A stretch of 64,000 nt of DNA from Streptomyces sp. NBRC 109706 (GTDB lineage: Bacteria > Actinomycetota > Actinomycetes > Streptomycetales > Streptomycetaceae). A program made the translations under genes and the position numbers. The notes beneath the pieces were generated by a model that had not been told where the DNA came from, did no database searches, and was given only the letters and a program-made list of their open reading frames with translations. Location: NCBI RefSeq assembly GCF_000974485.1, contig NZ_BBOM01000007.1:434001-498000 (forward strand), given 5' to 3'. This document shows positions 24,536 through 32,991 of this stretch, piece by piece; position 1 is the first letter of the stretch, and the number at the start of each line of letters is the position of its first letter.

Positions 24536-24894
24536 CCTGCGGCGCCAAGCCGCCCGCCCGCGCCCGGCGTTGGACGACGTGGTGAACGCGACGGCCCGTC
24601 CGTGGGACGCCCGTGCGAGCCACTGGCCGTCGGCCGAGGACGACGACGATCGCGCCCACCCGTTCGCGTCCCGCGCGGGGGTGTTGACGGCGACGTGGGG
24701 CTGGCCGCGCCGGGCGTGCGGCGTCCCACGATCCGCCTCGTCGACCGCGCGGGGCCGGCGGCGACCGTTCCCGTCCGGAAGCGGCTCGCGGGAGACGTTG
24801 GTCCACGGCGAGGTGACCGTGGTCGACCACGGAGAGCCGCACACACCCACCGGCCGGGGGCGCGTTGGCGGGCGTGCCGCTTGGCCGAGAGCGG
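24536..24894. other. Gene-free stretch, possible coding relict
   Basis: This 359-bp stretch has open frames on both strands, but none has a convincing start or product. One plus-strand frame around 24690-24860 reads like a piece of real protein (GVRRPTIRLVD and AATVPVRKRLAGDVG) without a start or end, so the region may be a decayed gene. A perfect 16-bp palindrome, CCGTGGTCGACCACGG, lies at 24817-24832 and could terminate transcription of the PLP-enzyme gene that ends at 24895. Confidence 0.35.
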
Positions 24895-25863
24895 TCAGGC
24901 CGCGGTGGCCAGGGGGAGGTGGGTGCGGAGTTCGTGTTCGCTCGCGTTGGCACCGGTGCAGACGACGGCGACGCGTTGGCCGGCGAAGACGGCGGGGTGG
25001 GCGATCAGGGCGGCGAGCGCCGCCGCGCCGGCGCCCTCGGCGAGGGTGTGGGCGTCGCGCAGGTAGAGCCACTGGGCCTTGCCGATGGTCGCGTCGTCGA
25101 CCAGCAGGAAGTCCGCGAGGTGGGCACGGAGGAGGCCCTGGGTGAGGGCGAAGCCGCTGCCGACGGCCAGGCCCTCGGCGCGGGTGCGGTTGGGGCGGCT
25201 GAGCAGGGTGCCGGCGCGCCAGGAGTCGTGGGCGGCGGGCGAGGCGGCGGACTGGACGGCGATCACCCGACATCGGGGCGCCAGCGCCGCCGCGACCAGA
25301 CAGGCCGCCGCCGCACCGCTGCCGCCGCCGACGGGCACCACGACCGCGTCCAGGTCAGGCGCCTGTTCGAAGATCTCCAGATAGGCGGTGGCGACGCCGG
25401 CGACCAGGGCCGGCTCGTCGGCGGCGCTGACCAGCCGGCCGCCGCGTTCCTCGGCGATCTCCCGGGCCCGTTCGGCGGCCTCGGTCATGTCCCGGCCGGC
25501 CTCGATCAGCTCCGCGCCCAGCGCGCGCACCGCCGCGGCCTTGGTGGGGTTGGGATCGACGGGCATCACGATGGTGCAGGGCACCCCGTGCCGCTTGGCC
25601 GCGTAGGCCAGTGACTGGGCATGGTTGCCCGTGGAGTAGCCGACGATGCCGGCCGCGCGTTCGTCCGCGTCCAGTCCGGCGAGCAGGGTCAGTCCGCCGC
25701 GCACCTTGAAGGCGCCGGTGGGCTGCACGTTCTCGTGCTTGACCAGGACCTCGGCTCCGACGCTCGCGTCGAGGGCCGGATAGTTCCACATGGGCGTCGG
25801 GGGCAGCTGACCGGCAAGGGCGTGGCGGGCGGCCAGCGCGTCGGAGATGGTCGGCGGGCGCAT
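24895..25863 (-). CDS. PLP-dependent threonine dehydratase/serine racemase-like enzyme
   Basis: A 322-residue fold-type II PLP enzyme. The PLP lysine is Lys53 in TGAFKVRGG, and the cofactor-phosphate glycine loop is VGGGSGAAAA. The substrate Asn motif STGNHAQS is present. The protein is short and has no C-terminal ACT regulatory domain, so it is a catabolic threonine/serine dehydratase or an amino-acid racemase rather than biosynthetic IlvA. It is divergent from a LysR regulator, with a perfect 19-bp palindrome in the 93-bp gap. The likely role is amino-acid-responsive catabolism. The ATG at 25863 is the first codon that leaves the shared promoter free. Confidence 0.88.
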   Translation of the reverse strand: MRPPTISDALAARHALAGQLPPTPMWNYPALDASVGAEVLVKHENVQPTGAFKVRGGLTLLAGLDADERAAGIVGYSTGNHAQSLAYAAKRHGVPCTIVMPVDPNPTKAAAVRALGAELIEAGRDMTEAAERAREIAEERGGRLVSAADEPALVAGVATAYLEIFEQAPDLDAVVVPVGGGSGAAAACLVAAALAPRCRVIAVQSAASPAAHDSWRAGTLLSRPNRTRAEGLAVGSGFALTQGLLRAHLADFLLVDDATIGKAQWLYLRDAHTLAEGAGAAALAALIAHPAVFAGQRVAVVCTGANASEHELRTHLPLATAA

Positions 25864-25917
25864 GCTGGCACTGTCCCACGAGCGGACACATAGCTCCAAT
25901 GCTGAATTTCTCTGCTT

Positions 25918-25936
25918 CCATAGATCTGATCTATGG
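25918..25936. promoter_or_regulatory. Perfect 19-bp palindrome, probable LysR-type operator
   Basis: CCATAGATC, a central T, and GATCTATGG form an exact 9-1-9 dyad containing ATAG-n7-CTAT, compatible with the T-n11-A rule for LysR-type regulators. It lies between the divergent PLP enzyme (start 25863) and LysR gene (start 25957), directly upstream of the LysR minus-10 box. It should allow one protein to control both genes. Confidence 0.8.
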
Positions 25937-25944
25937 ATTCGGCC

Positions 25945-25950
25945 TACCCT
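25945..25950 (+). promoter_or_regulatory. Minus-10 box of a leaderless promoter for the LysR gene
   Basis: TACCCT ends 6 nt before the ATG at 25957, and no ribosome site is visible. The operator palindrome sits 8 bp upstream of this box, where a bound regulator would occlude RNA polymerase. Confidence 0.55.
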
Positions 25951-25956
25951 GCGGTT

Positions 25957-26865
25957 ATGTGGAATCTGACCCGGCTGCGGGTGCTGGTCGCGGTGGCCAG
26001 GGAGGGCTCGGTCACCGGGGCGGCCGAGGCGCTGCACTATGCCCAGCCCTCGGTGAGCCACCACCTGGCGCGGCTGGAGGCCGAGGTGGGCGTGGTGCTG
26101 GTGCGCCGGGCGGGGCGTGGGGTGCTGCTGACGGACGCGGGCCGGCTGCTGGTGGCCAGGGCGGAGGAGATCCTGGGACGGGTGGAGTCGGCGCGGGCCG
26201 AGGTGGCCGCGCACGCCGGGCTGCGCACGGGGCGGGTGCGGCTGGCCGCGTTCCCCTCGTCGCTGGCCACCCTGGTGCCGCCGGCCGTGGCCCGGCTGGC
26301 GGCCGAACACCCGGGCGTCGAGCTGGCGTTGACGGAGGCGGAGCCGCCGGCGGCGTTGACCGCGCTGCGCAACGCGGACGTGGACGCGGCGCTGGTCTTC
26401 GCGCACGACGAGCCGCCGGCGGGCGACCAGCGGAACACGACGCTGCTGCCGCTGATGCGGGAGCCGCTATTTCTGGTGACCCCGGCCGACTGCGAACCGT
26501 CGGCGGCGCCAGGGGAGTTGGCCCGGCACGCCGACAGGAGCTGGATCGCCGGCTGTGAGCGGTGCCGGGCCCATCTGGTCTCGATATGCGAGCGGGCGGG
26601 GTTCACTCCTCGGATCACCTTCGAGACGGACGATTATGTGGCGGTCCAGTCGCTGGTGGCGGCCGGTCTCGGGGTGAGCGTGCTGCCGGGCCTGGCGCTG
26701 GCGGCGCACCGGGACGAACGGGTGCGGGTGGAACGCCTGTCGGACGAGACCCGCTGCGTCTCCCTCGCCGTCTACGGCACCTCCCCGCCGGCCGAGCCGG
26801 TCGCGGCGTTCGGCGCGGTCCTGACGGAGACGGTCACCGAACGCCCCTGGGCGGAACCGGACTGA
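25957..26865 (+). CDS. LysR-family transcriptional regulator
   Basis: A 302-residue regulator. Residues 1-60 form the winged helix (NLTRLRVLVAVAREGSVTGA, then QPSVSHHLARLEAEVG). Residues 88-295 form the type-2 periplasmic-binding effector domain. An earlier ATG gives eight more residues but falls inside the operator and promoter, so 25957 is chosen. It is divergent from the PLP enzyme and probably activates it in response to an amino acid, repressing itself through the palindrome. The methyltransferase 33 bp downstream may or may not be in the same transcript. Confidence 0.92.
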   Translation: MWNLTRLRVLVAVAREGSVTGAAEALHYAQPSVSHHLARLEAEVGVVLVRRAGRGVLLTDAGRLLVARAEEILGRVESARAEVAAHAGLRTGRVRLAAFPSSLATLVPPAVARLAAEHPGVELALTEAEPPAALTALRNADVDAALVFAHDEPPAGDQRNTTLLPLMREPLFLVTPADCEPSAAPGELARHADRSWIAGCERCRAHLVSICERAGFTPRITFETDDYVAVQSLVAAGLGVSVLPGLALAAHRDERVRVERLSDETRCVSLAVYGTSPPAEPVAAFGAVLTETVTERPWAEPD

Positions 26866-26898
26866 CGGGCGGAGGGACCGCGTGTCAGGATGCACGGC

Positions 26899-27672
26899 AT
26901 GCCTGGTCGCGCGTTGAGTTTCGGTGTGATGGCGCAAGCGTATGAGCGGTTCCGGCCGGGGTATCCGGCGGAGTTGGCGGATGCGGTGTTGGGGTACGCG
27001 GGCCGGCCGGTGGTGACCGCGTTGGAGATCGGCGCGGGGACGGGGAAGGCGACCCGGGTGTTCGCCGGGCGTGGGGTCGCGGTCACGGCGACCGAGCCGG
27101 ACGGGGCGATGCTCGCCGAGCTGCGCAGACAGGTGCCGGCGGATGTCCGGACGGTGCGGGCCGCGTTCGAGGAGCTGCCGCCCGGCGAGCGGTACGGGCT
27201 GGTCTACGCGGCGGCGGCGCTGCACTGGACGAGGCCGGCGGGGCGGTGGTCCCGGATGGCCGCGTTGTTGGACGCCGGCGGCGTGTTCGCTTCGTTCGGC
27301 GGGCCCGTTCGGCTGGCCGATCCCGCCGTCGAGGAGGCGGTGCGGGCCGCGCGGGCGCCGTTTCTGGCGACGGACGAGGTGCCGTCGCCGGACGGCACAC
27401 CTCCGGAGGAGGCGATGCAGTGGCCGGGCACCGAGCTGAGCCGGTCGCCGTGGTTCTCCGATGTGCAACAGTCACTGATCGAACGGCGATTGACGATGAG
27501 CGCCGACGACTGGATCGGCCATCTCTCGACCGTTTCGGCCTATCTGGTGCTGCCGCCGGCCGAGCGGAAGCGGGCCTTCGAGGAGATCCTGCGGGTGCTG
27601 CCCGCGACGGTCGAGGTGGACGCGGACCTCACCGTTCATCTCGCCCGTCGGAACGACCGGTCCGCTCCGTGA
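26899..27672 (+). CDS. Class I SAM-dependent methyltransferase
   Basis: A 257-residue soluble methyltransferase. Motif I is LEIGAGTGKATRVFA near residue 40, the acidic loop is TATEPDGAML, and a post-motif segment AAALHWTRPAGRW matches the group acting on small molecules. The substrate is unknown. ATG codons at 26890 and 26899 are both possible; a CAGGAT box 7 nt before the second suggests a leaderless start there. The gene ends before a 15-bp-stem hairpin shared with the convergent heme-surface operon. Confidence 0.85.
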   Translation: MPGRALSFGVMAQAYERFRPGYPAELADAVLGYAGRPVVTALEIGAGTGKATRVFAGRGVAVTATEPDGAMLAELRRQVPADVRTVRAAFEELPPGERYGLVYAAAALHWTRPAGRWSRMAALLDAGGVFASFGGPVRLADPAVEEAVRAARAPFLATDEVPSPDGTPPEEAMQWPGTELSRSPWFSDVQQSLIERRLTMSADDWIGHLSTVSAYLVLPPAERKRAFEEILRVLPATVEVDADLTVHLARRNDRSAP

Positions 27673-27689
27673 CCGGAGTTCCGTGACCG

Positions 27690-27740
27690 GACGTCAGCGG
27701 CTGGACCCTCCCCCCGAAGTCGGGCCCAGCCGCTGACGTC
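27690..27740. terminator. Bidirectional hairpin with a 15-bp stem
   Basis: GACGTCAGCGGCTGG and its exact complement enclose a 21-nt loop between the methyltransferase and the HtaA-domain gene that converge here. There is no T-tract, as is usual for GC-rich actinobacteria. It is likely to terminate both transcripts. Confidence 0.75.
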
Positions 27741-27751
27741 AGTCCGCCGCG

Positions 27752-29248
27752 TCAGATCTGGTGACGCAGCCGGTTGCGGGAGACGCGCACGGCGGCGGCG
27801 CCCGTCAGCAGGAGTGCGCCGGCGCCCGCGATGAGCGCGAACTGCCCCTCGCCCGCGCCGGTCGCGGCCAGGGCGCCGCCCGAGGCACCGCCCTGCGGGC
27901 CGGGGCCACCGCCCGAGCCGTTGCCGTCACCGCCGCCGGGGCTGTTGCCGCCGGGGAGTTGGGCGTCGTCGCTGAGCGCCAACGAGAAGTTGACCGGGTC
28001 GAGTTCGTCACCCTCCTCGTAGAAGCCGGCGAACGCCAGGGCGCCGTCGGCGGTGAGGGTGGTGGGGAGCCCGTCGAGCGTCAGCACGTCGTCCTCGGGG
28101 TTCAGCGCGTCGGCCGGCACCTCGAACTCGGCGATGGCGACGTCGTCGTACTCGCTGACCTCACCGGTCTCCCGGTCCTTGGAGGACACATCGGCGATCA
28201 ACTCGCCCTCGGTGCCGTTGATCTGCACGCCGAAGTCGCTGAACTGGAGGTCGAGCGCGCCGTCGTGGCCGGTGAAGCGGACGCCGCCGGCGAAGGAGGT
28301 GTCCAGCGTCTCGGCCTCGGCGTCCAGCTGGCCGCTGCCGTCGGGGAAGCGGTAGCCGTCGACCAACTCGGTGGCGCCGCCGGAGAGTTCGACGTCACCG
28401 CCGGCGATGGGGCCGGTCACGTAGTTGCGGAAGGACTCCTTGACGCCCCAGTCGAGCTGGCCGTCCACCACGGTGCCGGGGACCTCTCCCGGGTCGGTGC
28501 CCGGATCGGTTCCCGGGTCCGTGCCGGGATCGGTGCCCGGGTCGGTACCGGGATCCGTGCCCGGGTCCGTGCCGGGATCCGTGCCCGGGTCGGTGGAGTC
28601 GGGGGTGACGCTGAGCGTCGCCGGGTCCAGTTCGGTGCCCTCGGCGTACATCGGCGTGCCGTTGTACTCGAAGGCGGTGGCGCCGTCGGCGGTGAGGGTG
28701 GCGGGGATGTCGGTGAACACCATCGCGCCGTCCTCGCCGGAACCACGCGTCGCGCCGCTGAGGTCGAGCGCGGCGAACTCGACGTCCTCCGTGGTCTCGC
28801 CGGCCACGGTGACATCGGCGACGATGGCGCCGGTGGTGCCCTCGGTGACCACCTTCAGATCGGCCAGCTTCAGGTCGAGTTCACCGTGGTGCCCGGTGAA
28901 GTGCACGCTGCCGTCGAACGCGGTGTCGACGCCGTGCGTGGACAGGTCGTAGCTGCCGGTGCCGCCGGTGAAACGGAAACCGGTGTCGGTGCTCTCGGCA
29001 CCGTCGGCCAGGTCGATGGAACCGCCGGCGATGGGACCGGTGATGTAGCGGCGGAAGGACTCCTTCACACCCCAGTCGAGGGTGCCGTCGACCAGGTCGA
29101 TGACCTGCGCCGGGCGGGTGTCGTCGGCCACCGCCGGACCGGCGAAGGCGGTGACGCCGAGCACCGTCGCGCAGGCCACGGTGAGCAGGGTCGCGCCCCC
29201 GCGCGCCGCGCGGGCTCTCTTGGTTCGGTTGGTCATGAGCGAGGTCAT
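27752..29248 (-). CDS. Cell-wall-anchored protein with two HtaA heme-binding domains
   Basis: A 498-residue secreted protein. A signal peptide (about residues 1-41) is followed by two HtaA domains of about 170 residues each, opening with LDWGVKESFRRYITGPIAGG and LDWGVKESFRNYVTGPIAGG. Each keeps the conserved Tyr of that segment, a His in RFTGH and a later Tyr, the residue types used for heme binding in corynebacterial HtaA. Between them lies a DPGT tandem-repeat linker. The C-terminus has LAATG, a hydrophobic helix and a basic tail, matching the LAxTG signal of class E sortases. The ATG at 29248 overlaps the stop of the upstream HtaA gene. It should hold heme at the wall for HmuT. Confidence 0.9.
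   Translation of the reverse strand: MTSLMTNRTKRARAARGGATLLTVACATVLGVTAFAGPAVADDTRPAQVIDLVDGTLDWGVKESFRRYITGPIAGGSIDLADGAESTDTGFRFTGGTGSYDLSTHGVDTAFDGSVHFTGHHGELDLKLADLKVVTEGTTGAIVADVTVAGETTEDVEFAALDLSGATRGSGEDGAMVFTDIPATLTADGATAFEYNGTPMYAEGTELDPATLSVTPDSTDPGTDPGTDPGTDPGTDPGTDPGTDPGTDPGTDPGEVPGTVVDGQLDWGVKESFRNYVTGPIAGGDVELSGGATELVDGYRFPDGSGQLDAEAETLDTSFAGGVRFTGHDGALDLQFSDFGVQINGTEGELIADVSSKDRETGEVSEYDDVAIAEFEVPADALNPEDDVLTLDGLPTTLTADGALAFAGFYEEGDELDPVNFSLALSDDAQLPGGNSPGGGDGNGSGGGPGPQGGASGGALAATGAGEGQFALIAGAGALLLTGAAAVRVSRNRLRHQI
28480..28590. repeat. 12-bp tandem repeat coding for a DPGT linker
   Basis: About nine copies of a 12-bp unit (alternating forms of GGATCCGTGCCC and GGTCGGTGCCC on the plus strand) code for consecutive DPGT tetrapeptides between the two HtaA domains. 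Copy number is likely to vary between strains and would set the reach of the outer domain from the wall. Confidence 0.8.
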
Positions 29249-30732
29249 GAGCGGGGTGTCTCCTCGGAGTTCTCGGATGGGGCTGACGAATCAGCCGGGT
29301 CGGCTGTGGGGGCGGCGCGGCGGTTGCGGCGCTTGATCAGATATGCGGCGACGGCGAGCACCAGCAGGGCGCCCACCCCGGTCGCGATCAGCGTGGGGGT
29401 GTTGGACCCGCCGTCCCCCGACGAGGTGGCCTCGGGGTCGGCGGTCGGCTCGGGGTCGGCCGCCGGCTCGGCGGGCGCGACGGGCTCGGCGCCCAGGTCG
29501 GGCAGCGGCGGCAGTTCGGCGTCCTCGGTCACGGCCAGCGCCAGGGTCAGCGGATCCATGGCGGTGCCGGCCGGGTAGAGGCCCCCGAAGGCGGCCGAGC
29601 CCTCCTCGGTCAGCTCGGCGGGCACCTCGGCGAGCAGCACCAGGCCGTCCTCCGGGGTGAGGTCCTCGGCGGCGAAGGTGACCAACGGCTGGTCCTCGGC
29701 GGTCTCCCCGGCGTTGCCGACATCCGCGTGGAGGGTGCCCACGCCGTCGGCGACGGTGACCCGGACGGCGCCGAGGCTCAGATCGAGATCGGTGCCGGTG
29801 AACCGGACGGCGCCGGCGAACGCGGCCTCCGCCGTGCCGGCCTCGGGGTCGACGGTGCCCTCGCCGGCGCCGAAGCGGAAGAGCGCGCCACCGTCCTCGG
29901 CGCCGTCGGTCAACTCCCAGGCGCCCTCGGCGATCGGCCCGGTGACGTACTCGCGGAAGGTGCGCCGCACGCCCCAGTCCACGGCTCCGTCGGCGAGTTC
30001 GGCCGTGGCCTCCGGGTTCTCGTCCTCGTCCTCGCCCTGGTCGTCGTTCTGGTTGTCGTCCTCGTCGGGCGTGGGCTCGGGGTCGGGCTCCGGTTCGCTG
30101 GGCTCCTGGCTGTCGGCGGTGAAGGACACCGGGTCGAGCGGGTCGCCGGGCTGGTAGTAGCCGGCGAAGGCGGTGGCGCCCTCGGCGGTGAGGGTGGCCG
30201 GCACCCCGGAGACCGCGATCTGGGTGCCGCCGCGCAGGTCGATGCCGCTCAGGTTCAGCGAGGCCAGCGGCACCTGGGCGCTCTCGGTGACCCGGCCCGT
30301 GCCGCGTTCCGTTGAGCGCATATCGGCGAAGAGTGTTCCGCTCTGCCCCGATATCGACAGCGACGGATTGCTGATGGTGAGGTCCAGTTCATAGCTGCCG
30401 TCGTCCTTCTGGTGGCCGACGAAGCGGACGCCGCCACCGTAGGCGGCGTCGAGCGTGCCGCTGTCGGGGTCGTAGCCCCCGCTGGCCGAGTGGAACCGGA
30501 ACTGGTTCTGCCCCACCGTGGCGGCGCCGCCGGACAGGCTGAAACTCCCGTTCGCTATCGGGCCGGTGATGTAGGTCTGGAACGAGGTCTTGATCCCCCA
30601 GTCCAACCGGCCGCCGGCCACCGGACGTTCCGCCGCGCCGTGCGCGGCATGGGCGATACCGGGCAGCAGGAGCAGCGAGAGGAGGACGGCCAGCAGCGTG
30701 AACGCGGCTTTGCGCGGCCTTGTGGGCAGCAT
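29245..30732 (-). CDS. htaA: Membrane-anchored protein with two HtaA domains
   Basis: A 495-residue surface protein: signal peptide (cleavage near HAAHGAAE), HtaA domain 1 (about residues 40-215), an acidic linker rich in Asp, Glu and Pro, HtaA domain 2 (about 245-420), a Pro/Glu spacer, one membrane helix and a basic tail. There is no LAxTG motif, so it stays in the membrane like HtaA of corynebacteria. Domain 1 keeps Tyr, the RFVGH histidine and Tyr; domain 2 has RFTGT instead, so its His is lost. The ATG at 30732 has a perfect AGGAGG site with 7-nt spacing. It heads a two-gene unit controlled by the divergent iron box. Confidence 0.92.
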   Translation of the reverse strand: MLPTRPRKAAFTLLAVLLSLLLLPGIAHAAHGAAERPVAGGRLDWGIKTSFQTYITGPIANGSFSLSGGAATVGQNQFRFHSASGGYDPDSGTLDAAYGGGVRFVGHQKDDGSYELDLTISNPSLSISGQSGTLFADMRSTERGTGRVTESAQVPLASLNLSGIDLRGGTQIAVSGVPATLTAEGATAFAGYYQPGDPLDPVSFTADSQEPSEPEPDPEPTPDEDDNQNDDQGEDEDENPEATAELADGAVDWGVRRTFREYVTGPIAEGAWELTDGAEDGGALFRFGAGEGTVDPEAGTAEAAFAGAVRFTGTDLDLSLGAVRVTVADGVGTLHADVGNAGETAEDQPLVTFAAEDLTPEDGLVLLAEVPAELTEEGSAAFGGLYPAGTAMDPLTLALAVTEDAELPPLPDLGAEPVAPAEPAADPEPTADPEATSSGDGGSNTPTLIATGVGALLVLAVAAYLIKRRNRRAAPTADPADSSAPSENSEETPRS

Positions 30733-30769
30733 CGAAGGTCCTCCTATGGGGCACCCCGGGAGCAAACGG

Positions 30770-30788
30770 CCAGGTTAGGCTAACCTAA
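30770..30788. promoter_or_regulatory. Iron box between htaA and hmuT
   Basis: The sequence matches the 19-bp DmdR1/IdeR consensus at 17 positions; only the first and third bases differ. It is centred between the divergent htaA (start 30732) and hmuT (start 30863) genes, so one operator would control both the surface proteins and the importer, shutting them off when iron is plentiful. Confidence 0.93.
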
Positions 30789-30862
30789 GCTACTCCCGGG
30801 CTCGGGTGGTACCCCCTCCGCTCAACTCGCTCACCACTTCAGTCAGAAAGGCGGGACGCACC

Positions 30863-31855
30863 GTGGCCCTTCGATCCGGACGACTGCTCGGCACAGGGGC
30901 GACCCTGCTGGCACTGGCCCTGGCCGTCACCGGCTGCGGCGGCGACGCGAAGGGCGGAGGAGACGACGCGGACAACGCGGCGGCGACGACCCAGGACCGG
31001 GTCGAACCGCTCGAAGGGCCGCCGGCCGAGCCCGTGTTGCCGGTCACGGTGGAGTCCGCCGACGGCGACGAGGTCACCGTGACGGCGGTCGACAAGGTGG
31101 TGCCGCTCTCCGGCTCGCTGGCCGAGCTGATCTTCAGCCTGGGGCAGGGCGACCGGGTCGTGGCCCGCGATGTCTCGGCCACCTTCGAGCAGGCCGAGGA
31201 CCTTCCGGTGGTGACCAGGGGGCACGACGTCTCGGCCGAGGGCGTGCTCTCCATGCGCCCCGATCTGGTGCTCGCCGAATCCACCACCGGGCCCGACGAG
31301 GCCATCGACCAGATCCGCGCCGCCGGCGTCCCGCTGGTGGTCCTGGAGCCCGCCCTCGAACTGGACGACGTCAACCGCCGGATCCACGCGGTGGCCGAGG
31401 TGTTGGGCGTCCCCGAGGCGGGCGAGGCGCTGGCCGCCCGCACCGACGAGCGGATCGAGGCGGTCCGCGCCGAACTGCCGACGGAGGGGGACCGGCCGCG
31501 CGTCGCGTTCCTCTATCTGCGGGGCAGCGCCTCGGTCTATCTGCTGGGCGGCGCCGAGTCCGGCGCGGTCTCGCTGATCGAGGCGGCCGGTGGCGTGGAC
31601 GCGGGCCAGGAGTCGGGCCTGGACAAGGACTTCACGCCGATCACCAGCGAGGCGCTGGCCGCCGCCGCGCCCGATGTGATCCTGGTGATGACCAAGGGCC
31701 TCGAATCGGTCGGCGGCATCGACGGGTTGGTCGAGATCCCGGGGATCGCGCAGACCCCGGCCGGGATGAACCGCCGGGTGGCCTCCATCGAGGACGGGGT
31801 GCTGCTGAACTACGGGCCGCGCACCGACCAGGTGCTCGCCTCGCTGGCCGAGTAG
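30863..31855 (+). CDS. hmuT: Heme ABC transporter substrate-binding lipoprotein
   Basis: A 330-residue lipoprotein that receives heme from surface HtaA proteins. The signal peptide ends at a VTGC lipobox about 24 residues in. The mature protein is a class III cluster-A binding protein with VVPLSGSLAELIFSLG, a long connecting helix and a late DVILVMTKGLESVGG segment, typical of HmuT. The GTG at 30863 follows GAAAGG; an earlier in-frame codon would begin in the promoter. It is the first gene of hmuTUV and lies 75 bp from the iron box. Confidence 0.92.
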   Translation: MALRSGRLLGTGATLLALALAVTGCGGDAKGGGDDADNAAATTQDRVEPLEGPPAEPVLPVTVESADGDEVTVTAVDKVVPLSGSLAELIFSLGQGDRVVARDVSATFEQAEDLPVVTRGHDVSAEGVLSMRPDLVLAESTTGPDEAIDQIRAAGVPLVVLEPALELDDVNRRIHAVAEVLGVPEAGEALAARTDERIEAVRAELPTEGDRPRVAFLYLRGSASVYLLGGAESGAVSLIEAAGGVDAGQESGLDKDFTPITSEALAAAAPDVILVMTKGLESVGGIDGLVEIPGIAQTPAGMNRRVASIEDGVLLNYGPRTDQVLASLAE

Positions 31856-31878
31856 ATCCACGCCGAAGGCCAGGGCGA

Positions 31879-32991
31879 GTGACCGCGCCGACCGCCGTCG
31901 AACGGGGGCTGCCGTCCGAACCCGCCGGGCCGGGCGAGCGTCCCGAGGTGCCGCGCTCCCGGGGCGCGGGGCGGATCGCCGCGCTGACCCTGGGGTTGAG
32001 CGGCGCCCTGGTGGTGCTCGCGCTGGTCGCGGTGGCCACCGGCGCCTATGCCATCCCGCTGGGCGATGTGATCGACTCCGTGCTGCACCGTTTCGGCCTC
32101 GGCGGGGAGCCGCTGGACCGGGTCGGCGAGAGCGTGCTGTGGAACGCCCGGGTGCCGCGGGTGGTGTTGGCGCTGCTGGTGGGCGCCTCGCTGGGGTGCG
32201 CCGGGGCGCTGATGCAGGGCGTCTTCGGCAACCCGCTGGCCGAGCCGGGAGTGATCGGGATCTCCTCGGGCGCGGCGGTGGGCGCGGTGGCGGCGATCGC
32301 CTTCGGCCTTGACTTTCTTGGCAATTGGACGATCACCGTGTTCGCCTTTGTCGCCGGTCTTGGCACGGTGATGTTGGTCTATGTCCTCTCCCGATCGGAT
32401 GGCCGCACGGAGGTGGTCACCCTGATCCTCACCGGGATCGCGGTGAACGCCTTCGCCGGCGCCCTGATCGGTCTGTTCATCTTCTTCGCCGACAACGCGC
32501 AGATCTCCGAGATCACCTTCTGGCAGCTGGGTTCACTGGCCCAGGCCACCTGGCCCAAGGTGCTGGCGGTGCTGCCCTGCGCGCTCGTCGGGCTGGTGGT
32601 CGCCCCCTGGTACGCGCGCCGTCTCGACCTGCTGGCGCTGGGCGAACGGCCGGCCCGTCATCTGGGCGTTGACGTGGAACGGCTGCGGGTGACGCTGATC
32701 CTGGTCACCGCGCTGTTGACGGCGGCGGCCGTGTCCATGGCCGGCATCATCACCTTTGTCGGCCTGTTGGTTCCTCATCTGCTGCGTATGGTCGCCGGCC
32801 CGGGGCATCGTTTCCTGCTGCCCGGCAGTGCGCTGGGCGGCGCCCTGGTGCTGCTCGCCGCCGACCTGGTGGCCCGCACCGCGGCGGCGCCGGCCGAGTT
32901 GCCGCTCGGGGTGCTGACCGCGCTGATCGGCAGCCCCTTCTTCTTCTGGCTGCTCCGCAGAACCCGCCGTCGCCAGGGAGGTTGGGCATGA
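31879..32991 (+). CDS. hmuU: Heme ABC transporter permease, FecCD family
   Basis: A 370-residue permease with about ten membrane helices after a 30-residue polar tail. FecCD hallmarks are present: ARVPRVVLALLVGASLGCAG, NPLAEPGVIGISSGAA and the late GIITFVGLLVPHLLRM coupling region. The GTG at 31879 starts 23 bp after hmuT. Its stop overlaps the hmuV start. Together with HmuT and HmuV it forms a heme importer, a reading made strong by the divergent HtaA genes. Confidence 0.94.
   Translation: MTAPTAVERGLPSEPAGPGERPEVPRSRGAGRIAALTLGLSGALVVLALVAVATGAYAIPLGDVIDSVLHRFGLGGEPLDRVGESVLWNARVPRVVLALLVGASLGCAGALMQGVFGNPLAEPGVIGISSGAAVGAVAAIAFGLDFLGNWTITVFAFVAGLGTVMLVYVLSRSDGRTEVVTLILTGIAVNAFAGALIGLFIFFADNAQISEITFWQLGSLAQATWPKVLAVLPCALVGLVVAPWYARRLDLLALGERPARHLGVDVERLRVTLILVTALLTAAAVSMAGIITFVGLLVPHLLRMVAGPGHRFLLPGSALGGALVLLAADLVARTAAAPAELPLGVLTALIGSPFFFWLLRRTRRRQGGWA

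Noticed and set aside
28480..28590. Repeat block considered as a mobile or CRISPR-like element
   Set aside because: It is in frame inside the HtaA-domain gene and codes for a DPGT linker.
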